Shown here piece by piece: positions 50,422-58,939 of a DNA stretch of 64,000 bases (position 1 is its first letter; each line of letters begins with the position of its first letter). The notes beneath the pieces were generated by a model. It was given only the letters and a program-made list of their open reading frames with translations. It did no database searches and was not told the DNA's origin. The position numbers and the translations under genes are program-made. This DNA comes from an uncultured Dorea sp. (GTDB taxonomy: Bacteria > Bacillota > Clostridia > Lachnospirales > Lachnospiraceae), in NCBI GenBank assembly GCA_910577685.1, contig CAJTOH010000019.1, positions 1-64,000 of the forward strand, written 5' to 3'.

Positions 50422-51153
50422 TTACTCGTCCCAGTTATGATATACGTCCTGCACGTCATCGTCGTCATCCAGCATATCCAGCGTCTTCTGGATACCGGCA
50501 ATATCCTTCTCGTCCGTCAGTTCCACATAAGTCTGCGGAATCATCGTCACCTGTGCGGCAGCCATCAGGATTCCCGCCTCCTCGAGCGCCACTCTGACCG
50601 TGCTGAAATCATCCGGCGCTGTCAGGATCTCGAAGCTGTCCTCCTCCTCGATGAAATCCTCGGCTCCGGCGTCCAGCGCCGTCATCATCAATTCATCCGC
50701 GTCGCCCTCATACTCTTCCTTGTCCACCACAATCTGCCCCTTCTTGTCGAACATGAAGGAAACGCATCCCGGAGTCCCAACGTTGCCGTTTCCCTTGGTA
50801 AATGCATTCTTGACGTTAGAAGCGGTCCGGTTCTTATTGTCCGTCAGCGTCTCCACAATAATCGCCGTACCGTTAGGCCCATACCCCTCGTATGTAATAT
50901 GCTCGTAATTCGCGGCATTGGCGTCGCTGTCCGCCCGCTTGATATTACGGTCAATGGTATCGTTGGGCATATTATTGGCTTTCGCCTTGGCAATCACATC
51001 CCTGAGACGGCTGTTGTTCGCCGGGTCAGCGCTTCCCCCCTCCTTTACCGCCACGGCAAGCTCCTTCCCGATCTTCGTGAAAATCTTCCCCTTAGCGGCG
51101 TCGTTCTTCTCTTTCTTATGTTTGATATTCGCAAATTTTGAATGTCCTGACAT
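50422..51153 (-). CDS. yebC: YebC/PmpR family regulator or translation factor
   Basis: A 243-aa cytoplasmic protein of the YebC/PmpR family, known as transcription regulators in some bacteria and lately as ribosome-rescue helpers for polyproline stretches. The N terminus GHSKFANIKHKKEKNDAAKGKIFTKIGKELAVAVKEGG is nearly invariant in the family, and YGPNGTAIIVETLTDNKNRTASNVKNAFTKG marks the second domain. I chose the ATG at 51153 (AGAGGGAAGAGAT upstream), the conserved N terminus. It lies between a CBS/CorC gene and the CFI-box gene. Confidence 0.95.
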   Translation of the reverse strand: MSGHSKFANIKHKKEKNDAAKGKIFTKIGKELAVAVKEGGSADPANNSRLRDVIAKAKANNMPNDTIDRNIKRADSDANAANYEHITYEGYGPNGTAIIVETLTDNKNRTASNVKNAFTKGNGNVGTPGCVSFMFDKKGQIVVDKEEYEGDADELMMTALDAGAEDFIEEEDSFEILTAPDDFSTVRVALEEAGILMAAAQVTMIPQTYVELTDEKDIAGIQKTLDMLDDDDDVQDVYHNWDE

Positions 51154-51190
51154 ATCTCTTCCCTCTCTCTTCGTAATGTAAACTATTCTA

Positions 51191-51985
51191 TCACTCTTCC
51201 CACCGTTTTTCAATCCTAACCCTCTGGATTGTATTATTATCCACCAAAAGGACGGTAAAACGGTATCCTCCGTAATCCACGACGCACTGCTCGTCCTCCC
51301 CCGGAATCCTGCCCAGATGCTGGATCAAAAACCCGTTCAGCGTCTCAAACTCCTCCTTCTCGAACACCACCGGAAGCATGTCTTCTATATCTTCCAGATC
51401 CACCATTCCGTTCACCAGCAGGCTCCCGTTCTGGAGCCTCCGGATACGCTCGTCCTCCTCGTCATGCTCGTCGAGGATATTTCCCACGATCTCCTCTAAA
51501 ATATCCTCCATTGTCACAAGCCCCGAGGTCTGCCCGTATTCGTCCAGCACGATGCGGATATGGTTCTGATCCGCCTGCATTTCCTTAAACAGCGTATCAA
51601 TACTCTTCGTCTCCGGGATAAACGCCGCAGACCTTATGTAACCCGTCAGGTCCTTAAGGGGGACCTTCCTGAGCTTCTGATCCAGATAGCAGGACATCGC
51701 CTCCCTCAAATGGATGATCCCTATGATCTCGTCAATATCCCCCCTGCAAATAGGAAATCTGGAAAAATTCTCTTCCAGCATAAATTTTAACGCATCCTCC
51801 AGCAACTCCCCGTCGTCGATGGCAACGATATGCTTCCGGTGCGTCATAATGTCCTTCGCGTCCTTATCCAAATAACGGATAATATTATGGATCAGCCCCG
51901 CCGCTTCCTTCTGCGCGGCATCATCCAGCTCTTCCTCACCTTTTAACAGATGTTTCATCCGTTGGAATAAACTGCCCTCTTCCAT
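51191..51985 (-). CDS. CBS-domain protein of the CorC/HlyC type
   Basis: A 264-aa cytoplasmic protein without membrane segments: two CBS domains, seen as IMTHRKHIVAIDDGELLEDALKFMLEENFSRFPI and LFKEMQADQNHIRIVLDEYGQTSGLVTMEDILEEIVGNI, followed by a CorC_HlyC domain (VNGMVDLEDIEDMLPVVFEKEEFETLNGFLIQHLGRIP). This is the layout of soluble CorC or the tail part of YhdP/UPF0053 transporters; the DUF21 membrane domain is missing and I see no place for it upstream. It may modulate metal efflux with a partner elsewhere. It follows mazF by 38 bp. Confidence 0.85.
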   Translation of the reverse strand: MEEGSLFQRMKHLLKGEEELDDAAQKEAAGLIHNIIRYLDKDAKDIMTHRKHIVAIDDGELLEDALKFMLEENFSRFPICRGDIDEIIGIIHLREAMSCYLDQKLRKVPLKDLTGYIRSAAFIPETKSIDTLFKEMQADQNHIRIVLDEYGQTSGLVTMEDILEEIVGNILDEHDEEDERIRRLQNGSLLVNGMVDLEDIEDMLPVVFEKEEFETLNGFLIQHLGRIPGEDEQCVVDYGGYRFTVLLVDNNTIQRVRIEKRWEE

Positions 51986-52023
51986 AATTGATGTCTCTTA
52001 CTCCTTTTCTTTTTTTGAGCACA

Positions 52024-52371
52024 TTATGTATGAAGCTCAAAACTGACCTTCAGAGCTTCATCTACTCTGTTCATGATCTCCTTATCCAGATGGCACACCA
52101 GGTCCCGAAGCCGCTGCTTGTCAATCGTTCTCACCTGCTCTAACAAAACGACGGAATTCTTGACAATCTGATACCGTCTTGCGTCAATCTCAACATGAGT
52201 CGGCAGCTTCGCCTTATTCATCCGCGACGTAATTGCGGCGCAGATCACAGTCGGGCTGTGTCTGTTTCCCACGTCGTTCTGTATAATCAGCACCGGCCTG
52301 ATGCCTCCCTGCTCCGAGCCCACCACAGGGCTTAAATCTGCATAATAGATATCTCCACGTCTTACCTGCAC
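52024..52371 (-). CDS. mazF: MazF/PemK-type endoribonuclease (EndoA-like)
   Basis: Sequence-specific mRNA interferase of about 115 aa. The MazF fold is plain: VRRGDIYYADLSPVVGSEQGGIRPVLIIQND, then ICAAITSRMNKAKLPTHVEI and VLLEQVRTIDKQRL, with the Arg and Thr catalytic positions of EndoA kept. I prefer the GTG at 52371 (GGAG about 10 nt before it), which gives the standard length; an ATG at 52416 has no ribosome site. It follows alr, as ndoA does in Bacillus, but the antitoxin gene ndoAI that lies between them there is absent, since only about 70 bp separate the genes. Confidence 0.9.
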   Translation of the reverse strand: MQVRRGDIYYADLSPVVGSEQGGIRPVLIIQNDVGNRHSPTVICAAITSRMNKAKLPTHVEIDARRYQIVKNSVVLLEQVRTIDKQRLRDLVCHLDKEIMNRVDEALKVSFELHT

Positions 52372-52440
52372 ACTTTCCACACTCCGATTTCTTAAAGATA
52401 AGATGAGTATTTCCATCTTTTATCGGATGTATTCTATCTT

Positions 52441-53607
52441 TTATGCAAAATAATCCATCTGTTCCACAACTTTCCCGTTACGCAGGAATTCCCTCGGAAC
52501 CCGCTTGCCGAAATTGCAGATAAACTCATACCGCAATTTCTCCGCCAGACCGCTCAAGGTCTCCACGGTGAGAACCGCGCCGCCGTTTCGCCCTACCAGC
52601 GTCACCGGATCGCCGAAAGCCACCCCGTCGATGTCCGTCACATCCACCATGAACTGATCCATACAGACGCGGCCGAGGATCGGCGCCTCTTTGCCGTGAA
52701 TCAGGACGTATCCCTTGTTGGACAGGCTTCTGGGATATCCGTCCCCATAACCCACAGGGATGGTGGCAATCCTCGTCCGTTTCGTCGTGACAAACGTCCC
52801 TCCATAGCTCACAGGCGTTCCCGCCTCCACCCATTTCACATGGACGACATGGCTTACAAGCTCCATCGCCGGACGCAGAGGAACCATCTCCTTATTCACC
52901 TCATCGGAAGGATACAGCCCATAGGTGGCGATCCCCGCCCGCACCATATCCAGATCCGCCTCGCGCAAATCGATGATCCCGGCGCTGTTGGCACAGTGAT
53001 AATAGGAAGCCGTAACCCCAAGGTTCGAAAGCTTCTCCTTAATCCACAAGAATTCCGCAAGCTGTCTTCTGGCGTCCGTCTTGTCGGTCTCGTCTGCTCT
53101 GGCGAAATGGGTGTACATTCCCTCAATCACCATATTCGGCATCCGGCTGATTTCCTCTATCCTGCCGATACTCTCCTCCTTCGCAGGAAAACCAAGCCTC
53201 GACATGCCCGTATCAATTTTCAGATGGATGAACGCCTTTTTCTTCATCCTTGCGGCAAGGCCGGACACGCGTCTCGCCGTCTCGCTGTCATAAACAGTCA
53301 TATGGATCTCGTTATCCAGCATTTCCTCCCACTGCTCCGGGAAAATGCATCCCATCACCAAGATCGGCTTATCAATCCCTCCTCTGCGCAGAATCATCCC
53401 CTCGTCGAGGGCCGCCACGGCATAGCCCCAGATATATTCCTTCTCGGACAGGAATCTTGCAACCTGCAGGGCGCCGTGCCCGTAACCGTCAGATTTGATG
53501 ACTGAGAGGATCTTTACCCCGTCGTCCAGGTTTTGCCTCATCATCTCCATGTTGTATTCTATCGCATCAAGGTCAATCCTTGCACAAACTCTGCTATAAT
53601 TCTTCAT
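52441..53607 (-). CDS. alr: Alanine racemase
   Basis: PLP-dependent racemase making D-alanine for peptidoglycan. The 388-aa protein has the catalytic lysine in LSVIKSDGYGHGALQVA and the catalytic tyrosine in VSYGGTFVTTKRTRIATIPVGYGDGYPR, with Tyr in the second strand. The start is the ATG at 53607, preceded by TGGAGGCAGAGT; it lies inside the end of nnr, a 14-bp overlap. The order nnr-alr-mazF matches the Bacillus ydcA region around alr/ndoA in outline. It is probably part of a long transcript from nnr to the CBS gene. Confidence 0.96.
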   Translation of the reverse strand: MKNYSRVCARIDLDAIEYNMEMMRQNLDDGVKILSVIKSDGYGHGALQVARFLSEKEYIWGYAVAALDEGMILRRGGIDKPILVMGCIFPEQWEEMLDNEIHMTVYDSETARRVSGLAARMKKKAFIHLKIDTGMSRLGFPAKEESIGRIEEISRMPNMVIEGMYTHFARADETDKTDARRQLAEFLWIKEKLSNLGVTASYYHCANSAGIIDLREADLDMVRAGIATYGLYPSDEVNKEMVPLRPAMELVSHVVHVKWVEAGTPVSYGGTFVTTKRTRIATIPVGYGDGYPRSLSNKGYVLIHGKEAPILGRVCMDQFMVDVTDIDGVAFGDPVTLVGRNGGAVLTVETLSGLAEKLRYEFICNFGKRVPREFLRNGKVVEQMDYFA

Positions 53608-55114
53608 ACTCTGCCTCCAGTCTCTTAAATGCCTCACTTAGATATAATAACAGATCCTGAGCCATTACGCTATAACTTCCTTTCGCCGCCTGTGCATAAT
53701 CCCCAGCCTTTCCATGGAGATATGTGCCTAACACGGCGGAACCGTGGCAGTCCATGCCCTGTACCAAAAGTCCTGCTATGATCCCGGCAAGGACGTCCCC
53801 CGAACCTGCTTTCGCCATCGACGCATTGCCGGAGCGGTTGACATGCATCCTCCCGCACGGAGAGGAAACCACCGTGCGTGAATCCTTCAGGACGCAGGTA
53901 CATTTCCGGCTGTCCGCATATTCCCTTAACAGATTCATCCTGTCCTCTTTCAGCTCCCCAACGCTTCGGCGAATCAGGCGGGACATCTCTTTCATATGGG
54001 GCGTCAGTATCGTCTTCCCGGCTTTGGCATCCTCCAAAATCCCCGGATATTCCTCATGCTCCGCCAGCAGATTCAGCCCATCCGCATCTATCAGGCATGG
54101 AACGCAGGATCTCTCTAACGTCGTTTGGAGCAGCCTGCCCGCCGTCTTCCCGGTTCCGATCCCCGAACCGATACAGACTGCATCCGCCCACTCTAAGAGA
54201 TCAATAAGCTCTTCCTCCTGAAACTTTGTATAAGTTGAAATAACCGCCTCCGGAAGAAGCTGCTGCAAGATCACACGGTTCTCCTCCGGCGTATAGATCC
54301 GCACCAATCCTGCGCCGGACAGATACGCCGCCTTAGAGTTCAGATACGCCGCGCCGGACATCCCCTTGCTCCCGGCAATCACCAAAAGCCTCCCGTAAGT
54401 CCCTTTATTAGAATCCGCCTTACGCACAGGGAGCATCCGGCGGTAATCCTTCCCGCCGCAGACCCGGGCAATCCCCGGTTCCTCCCTAAGCTGCCCCGTA
54501 TGAATCCCTATATCCGAGATAAAAACCTTTCCCGCATATTCCTGCCCCGGATATAATACAAGCCCCACTTTTTCCAACTGAAACGTCACGGTCATATCCG
54601 CCCGGAAAGCAATACCAAGCACGCTGCCCGTATCTGCCGAAATTCCTGACGGCAGGTCGACGGCAAACTTCACGCCGCCGGCCCTGTTCATCTGCTCCAA
54701 AATATCATGGTATCTCCCCTCGATCTTCCGGCAGAGCCCCGCTCCGAAAACTGCGTCTATGATGATACTATATTCACCGGCCTTAAATTCGTTGCATATC
54801 TCGCAGCCGATTTCTGAGAGCCTCTCCATCTGCAGCCTTGTCTCCTCGGTACGGCGGGAAGCATTGCCGACGAAACAGACATAAGGGTCGTATCCCTTCT
54901 TCCTCAGCAGCCGCGCTATGGCGAACCCGTCTCCTCCGTTATTCCCGGAGCCGCACACGATACAGGGGTTCGACAAGTCAATCCCCTCCTCCTCCATCAC
55001 TCTGACACAGGACTGCGCCGCCCTCTCCATCAATTCCGCAGAAGGAATTCCCACCTCCTGAATAGTATACTGATCCGCCCTCTTCATCTGAGAGCCATTC
55101 ACCAGATATCGCAT
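53594..55114 (-). CDS. nnr: Bifunctional NAD(P)H-hydrate epimerase / dehydratase
   Basis: Repairs hydrated NAD(P)H made by heat or by glyceraldehyde-3-phosphate dehydrogenase. The N-terminal YjeF_N epimerase domain shows CIVCGSGNNGGDGFAIARLL and KFAVDLPSGISADTG; the C-terminal carbohydrate-kinase-like ADP-dependent dehydratase shows ILTPHMKEMSRLI and MAKAGSGDVLAGIIAGLL. Length is usual (about 506 aa). I prefer the ATG at 55114 (AAGGAGGAATAT upstream) over the frame start at 55138. The downstream alr gene overlaps it. Confidence 0.94.
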   Translation of the reverse strand: MRYLVNGSQMKRADQYTIQEVGIPSAELMERAAQSCVRVMEEEGIDLSNPCIVCGSGNNGGDGFAIARLLRKKGYDPYVCFVGNASRRTEETRLQMERLSEIGCEICNEFKAGEYSIIIDAVFGAGLCRKIEGRYHDILEQMNRAGGVKFAVDLPSGISADTGSVLGIAFRADMTVTFQLEKVGLVLYPGQEYAGKVFISDIGIHTGQLREEPGIARVCGGKDYRRMLPVRKADSNKGTYGRLLVIAGSKGMSGAAYLNSKAAYLSGAGLVRIYTPEENRVILQQLLPEAVISTYTKFQEEELIDLLEWADAVCIGSGIGTGKTAGRLLQTTLERSCVPCLIDADGLNLLAEHEEYPGILEDAKAGKTILTPHMKEMSRLIRRSVGELKEDRMNLLREYADSRKCTCVLKDSRTVVSSPCGRMHVNRSGNASMAKAGSGDVLAGIIAGLLVQGMDCHGSAVLGTYLHGKAGDYAQAAKGSYSVMAQDLLLYLSEAFKRLEAEYEEL

Positions 55115-55211
55115 ATATTCCTCCTTCAATATCTTCATGCCTGCGTTTCCAAACGGCTCCCGCCCGTCCGGAGACGCGTCTTAGGTAAAATACTGCCGGG
55201 TAAAATCAACA

Positions 55212-55257
55212 GACTGTATGAAAAATACTTTTTGGCAAAAGTGATTTTCATACAGTC
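55212..55257 (-). terminator. Long hairpin after rex
   Basis: GACTGTATGAAAA/TTTTCATACAGTC (13 bp) encloses a further ACTTTTTGGC-type stem, making a long extended hairpin. It lies 9 bp past the rex stop. A short TGTTGATTTTACC follows on the minus strand, so it may work as a terminator. Confidence 0.6.
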
Positions 55258-55266
55258 CTTAAGTAA

Positions 55267-55911
55267 TTACTTTTTGTGTTCCTCGTTGAACCGGTTGATC
55301 TTATAGGACAACTGCATCAGGCTCTCCGACAGATGCACGTTCTCAACGATAACATGCTCCGGCAGGTTCAGATCCGTATGGGCAAAATTCCAGATTGCCC
55401 TCACGCCGTTTGCAACCAGAAGATCCGCCACCTCAACCGCCCTGTCCTTGGGGATGGTAAGCGCCGCAATCTCCACCTCGTTATCCTTTACAAACTCGCC
55501 CAGCTCCTCGATCATACGCACGGGAACTCCCCGTATCGTTATCCCCTGAAGCCTTGGGTTCACATCAAAAATCCCTTTCAAGATAAACCCCCGTTTCTCA
55601 AACGCCGCATAATTCGCCAACGCCTGTCCCAGATTACCGGCTCCGATAATGATCATACGGTGATCCTCCTCAAGCCCCAGAATCTTGCCGATCTCCGTAT
55701 AAAGATACTTGACATTATATCCATATCCCTGCTGCCCAAACCCGCCAAAATTGTTAAGATCCTGACGAATCTGAGATGCAGTCACCTTCATCCGCCTGCT
55801 TAAGTCGTTGGACGAGATCCGCTCTACCCCGTGTTCCAACAGCTCGCCAAGATATCTGTAATATCTGGGCAGCCTCCGTATGACTGCCTGGGAAATCTCT
55901 CTTTCTTCCAA
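55267..55911 (-). CDS. rex: Redox-sensing transcriptional repressor Rex
   Basis: NADH/NAD+-responsive repressor of fermentation and redox genes. The 214-aa protein has an N-terminal winged helix (VIRRLPRYYRYLGELLEHGVERISSNDLSRRMKVTASQIRQDLNNFG) and a Rossmann NAD domain with IIIGAGNLGQALANY. The start is a TTG (55911) behind GGAAGGTGAGTAAAAA. Its promoter on the minus strand has TTGACT-17-TATAAT, overlapping an imperfect Rex-like palindrome. It is divergent from the ABC-F gene. Plausible targets here include nfnAB, but no clear Rex box was seen there. Confidence 0.96.
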   Translation of the reverse strand: MEEREISQAVIRRLPRYYRYLGELLEHGVERISSNDLSRRMKVTASQIRQDLNNFGGFGQQGYGYNVKYLYTEIGKILGLEEDHRMIIIGAGNLGQALANYAAFEKRGFILKGIFDVNPRLQGITIRGVPVRMIEELGEFVKDNEVEIAALTIPKDRAVEVADLLVANGVRAIWNFAHTDLNLPEHVIVENVHLSESLMQLSYKINRFNEEHKK

Positions 55912-55946
55912 TTTTTACTCACCTTCCATTTCCTTTCTAATACCCA

Positions 55947-55975
55947 ATTATATAGAATTGTAAGTTTAAAGTCAA
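55947..55975 (-). promoter_or_regulatory. Promoter of rex with weak Rex-like palindrome
   Basis: Minus-strand TTGACT (55970-55975), 17-bp spacer, TATAAT (55947-55952). The 18 bp at 55958-55975 read TTGTAAGTTTAAAGTCAA on the plus strand, sharing the TTG...CAA ends of the Rex site TTGTTA-n6-TAACAA but with two or three mismatches. Confidence 0.6.
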
Positions 55976-55983
55976 ACTTTTAG

Positions 55984-56011
55984 TTGTATTTTGTATAATT
56001 TTCGTTATAAT
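55984..56011 (+). promoter_or_regulatory. Predicted promoter of the ABC-F gene
   Basis: TTGTAT (55984-55989), 16-bp spacer, TATAAT (56006-56011), about 47 bp before the start codon; divergent from the rex promoter. Confidence 0.6.
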
Positions 56012-56058
56012 GAAGACGTATACCCAAGGGCAGAAACCGAAGAACAAGGAGGAACATC

Positions 56059-57972
56059 ATGATACTTGCATGCCACGGAATCAGCAAATCCTTCGGTGAA
56101 AACGTAATCGTCACCGAAGGCTCTTTTCATATAGAAGACCACGAAAAAGCCGCCCTTGTTGGGCAAAACGGCGCGGGGAAGACCACCCTTTTCAAGATGA
56201 TCGTAGGCGAACTTCCTTTTGACGGCGGAGAAGTCGTGCTGACCAAAGGGAAGACATTAGGCTATCTCGCCCAGCATCAGGACATGGTAAGCGGAAGCAC
56301 CATATATGAGGAAGTAAAACTCGCCAAGGCAGACCTTATCGCCATGGAACAGAAGATCCGCTCCATTGAGCTGGAATTAAAATCTCTGGAAGGAGACGCC
56401 CTTGCAGTCCGTCTGGAGACTTACCACCGGCTGAGCGCCGCCTTCGAGCGTGAAAACGGATACGCTTATGAAAGCGAGATTACAGGCGTCTTAAAAGGTC
56501 TGGGCTTCTGCGAAGAAGATTTCTCTAAACCGGTAGCAACCCTCTCGGGGGGCCAGAAGACACGGGTTTCCCTTGGGAAGCTTCTGCTTACCAAGCCCGA
56601 TATCCTGCTTCTCGACGAGCCAACCAACCACTTAGACTTAAATTCCATCGCATGGCTTGAGACTTATCTCCTGAATTACCCGGGAGCCGTACTGATCGTC
56701 TCCCACGACCGGTATTTCCTTGACCGCGTCGTCACGAAGATCATAGAGATTGAGTTTGGAAAACTCATGACCTACATGGGCAGCTACAGCGTCTACGCCG
56801 AGAAGAAACGCTCTCTCCGGGAAGCCAAACTCAAAGAATACTTAAACCAGCAGCAGGAAATCAAACACCACGAGGCCGTCATTGAAAAACTCCGCTCCTT
56901 TAACCGTGAGAAATCCATCAAGCGGGCGGAAAGCCGAGAAAAGATGCTTGAAAAAATCAAGCCTGTAGAAAAACCGATGGAGATGAATACCAGGATCCAT
57001 TTAAATCTTGAACCGTCCCGTCAAAGCGGCAGCGACGTGCTTACCGTCGAATCCTTGGGCAAATCCTTTCCCAATCAGGTACTGTTTACAAACGTAAGCT
57101 TCGAGGTCAAGCGCGGGGAGCATATCGCAGTCATCGGGGACAACGGGACGGGGAAGACCACCCTCCTTAAGATCCTCAACCAGGTACTGCCTGCGGATAC
57201 CGGATCGTTTACCCTAGGAACCAACGTGGAGATCGGCTACTACGATCAGGAGCACCATGTGCTCCACATGGACAAGACCATTTTCGACGAGATTTCCGAC
57301 GACTACCCGGATCTTACCAACACAAAGATCCGCAATATGCTGGCGGCGTTCTTGTTCACAGGGGACGACGTATTCAAACGGATCGGGGACTTAAGCGGAG
57401 GAGAACGGGGACGCGTTTCTCTGGCGAAGTTAATGCTTTCAAGGGCGAATTTCCTCATACTGGACGAGCCTACCAACCACTTAGACATCACTTCCAAGGA
57501 GATTTTGGAAAAGGCGCTGAACGATTATACCGGAACCCTGCTCTATGTCTCCCATGACCGGTACTTTATCAACCAGACGGCGACGCGGATTCTGGATCTG
57601 GTGAACCATACCTTCGTCAACTACATCGGGAACTACGACTATTATCTGGAAAAGCGTGAAGAACTGACCGCCGTTTATGCCGGCAGTAAAGAGGATACCT
57701 CCCCGGACGCCCAATCCGTATCGGAGGCCAAACTAAGCTGGCAGGAACAGAAAGAGGCGCAGGCAAGGGAGCGCAAACGCCGGAATGACTTGAAAAAGAC
57801 CGAAGAACGCATCACTGCTCTTGAAGAGCGCGACACAGAGATCGACGGCATGATGGCATTGGAGGAAGTGTTCACCAACTCCGTACGATGTCAGGAACTG
57901 GCCGACGAGAAGGCTGCGATTACGGCGGAATTAGAAGAATTATATGAACGTTGGGAAGAATTAGGGACGTAG
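56059..57972 (+). CDS. ABC-F family ATPase (translation factor type)
   Basis: A 637-aa protein with two ABC ATPase cassettes and no membrane domain, as in ABC-F proteins that act on the ribosome. Cassette one has GQNGAGKTT and LSGGQKTRVSLGKLLL with LLLDEPTNHLD; cassette two has GDNGTGKTT and LSGGERGRVSLAKLML with ILDEPTNHLD. Between them lies the long linker rich in charged residues (KEYLNQQQEIKHHEAVIEKL) that reaches toward the peptidyl transferase centre in this family. A C-terminal coiled coil follows. The start has AGGAGGAACATC. Antibiotic-resistance members look alike, so resistance cannot be ruled in or out. The stop codon lies in the terminator. Confidence 0.92.
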   Translation: MILACHGISKSFGENVIVTEGSFHIEDHEKAALVGQNGAGKTTLFKMIVGELPFDGGEVVLTKGKTLGYLAQHQDMVSGSTIYEEVKLAKADLIAMEQKIRSIELELKSLEGDALAVRLETYHRLSAAFERENGYAYESEITGVLKGLGFCEEDFSKPVATLSGGQKTRVSLGKLLLTKPDILLLDEPTNHLDLNSIAWLETYLLNYPGAVLIVSHDRYFLDRVVTKIIEIEFGKLMTYMGSYSVYAEKKRSLREAKLKEYLNQQQEIKHHEAVIEKLRSFNREKSIKRAESREKMLEKIKPVEKPMEMNTRIHLNLEPSRQSGSDVLTVESLGKSFPNQVLFTNVSFEVKRGEHIAVIGDNGTGKTTLLKILNQVLPADTGSFTLGTNVEIGYYDQEHHVLHMDKTIFDEISDDYPDLTNTKIRNMLAAFLFTGDDVFKRIGDLSGGERGRVSLAKLMLSRANFLILDEPTNHLDITSKEILEKALNDYTGTLLYVSHDRYFINQTATRILDLVNHTFVNYIGNYDYYLEKREELTAVYAGSKEDTSPDAQSVSEAKLSWQEQKEAQARERKRRNDLKKTEERITALEERDTEIDGMMALEEVFTNSVRCQELADEKAAITAELEELYERWEELGT

Positions 57973-57991
57973 CAGATACTGCCGCGTCCCT
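57963..57991 (+). terminator. Terminator that contains the ABC-F stop codon
   Basis: AGGGACG/CGTCCCT (7 bp) encloses GCAG/CTGC, followed by CTTTTG. The TAG stop (57970-57972) lies within the hairpin, so the last three codons are part of the repeat element. A related element ends nfnB at 970-1002. Confidence 0.85.
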
Positions 57992-58005
57992 CTTTTGTGA
58001 TTATA

Positions 58006-58737
58006 TTAACTTTTCTGCGCCTTATCCTGACCCGCCTTCTTCCACGGGCGTTCTTTACCCAGCCATCCCTTTTCCTTCCAGTAGGCGACGTCCAAAAGAT
58101 GCCTTCCGTTCTGCTGCATATGCCTCATAATATAGAACAATATCTTCGTCTTCAGCGCCGGGGTTACGGAAGCGGTATCTCTGGTCAGCTTGAGAGCAAG
58201 CCGGTCCACGTCATTGACGATCTTCTCCTTAACGGGCATCTGCACATCCTCCCACCGTATCGCCGCCACGGCAATTCCATATGTATAGATTCTAGCCACG
58301 CCCCAGAAGAACAGGCTGCTCTTTATATCTTTAAGCGTCGATCTCATGCCGCCGCCAGCCCCGGTGGTAATGCACACGGCCTGCTTGCTGAACATACACT
58401 CCTCGGGCCTATGCACCATAAAACGGTATGCGTAATGATCAAGCAGAGCTTTCAGCGCCCCTGTCACATGGAGTACATGGACCGGAGATGTGAACACAAG
58501 CAAATCCGCCTCGTCGATCATCCGGGTCACCCGCTTCATGTACATCAGATAATCCGGACACTTCTTCTCGCTCTCCATGATACAGGTCGCGCATCCCCGG
58601 CAGTATTCCGGCATATCCTTCGGAAGAAATAACTCAATGACCTGATCTTCTTCCCTCGCAATCTTATCAATCACCATCTTCCCGATATGATAGCTTGATC
58701 CGTGTCTCATGGTGCCGTTAATCATCAGTATCTTCAT
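58006..58737 (-). CDS. Flavodoxin-fold NAD(P)H-dependent reductase
   Basis: A 243-aa FMN protein of the flavodoxin/NADPH-dependent reductase group. The FMN phosphate site is seen at the start (MINGTMRHGSSYHIGKMVIDKI) and a second contact near VFTSPVHVLHVTGALKALLDHY; a two-cysteine CRGCATC lies before it. The last third is longer than plain flavodoxin and contains no clear Fe-S cluster. Its physiological partner is unknown. The start has AAGGGAGAACGAG. It converges with the ABC-F gene and is separated by its terminator only. Confidence 0.82.
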   Translation of the reverse strand: MKILMINGTMRHGSSYHIGKMVIDKIAREEDQVIELFLPKDMPEYCRGCATCIMESEKKCPDYLMYMKRVTRMIDEADLLVFTSPVHVLHVTGALKALLDHYAYRFMVHRPEECMFSKQAVCITTGAGGGMRSTLKDIKSSLFFWGVARIYTYGIAVAAIRWEDVQMPVKEKIVNDVDRLALKLTRDTASVTPALKTKILFYIMRHMQQNGRHLLDVAYWKEKGWLGKERPWKKAGQDKAQKS

Positions 58738-58779
58738 CTCGTTCTCCCTTCTCTTTGTATCTATGGAATATAAGCAATT

Positions 58780-58806
58780 ATACCATTATCTGAAAAAAAA
58801 TGGTAT
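58780..58806. promoter_or_regulatory. Inverted repeat between divergent genes
   Basis: ATACCATT (58780-58787) and AATGGTAT (58799-58806) form an 8-bp inverted repeat with an 11-bp spacer. It lies between the reductase start (58737) and the plus-strand promoter of the membrane protein; further TTACCAT copies occur at 58855 and 58910. It may be an operator for one or both genes. Confidence 0.4.
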
Positions 58807-58848
58807 GGTTTTCACAGAGAAATTTGTATAGAAAAACGGAAAGTAAAC

Positions 58849-58877
58849 TTGACATTACCATGCTGCGCATTTATACT
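58849..58877 (+). promoter_or_regulatory. Consensus promoter of the small membrane protein gene
   Basis: TTGACA (58849-58854), 17-bp spacer, TATACT (58872-58877), about 62 bp before the start codon. Confidence 0.8.
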
Positions 58878-58939
58878 GAATATATAGCAAATAAACTTTC
58901 CATTTCATTTTACCATTTACCCAAAAAGGAGGGATCTCA

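Noticed and set aside
55958..55975. A firm Rex operator at the rex promoter
   Set aside because: Two or three mismatches to the Rex consensus; kept only as a weak candidate within the promoter entry.
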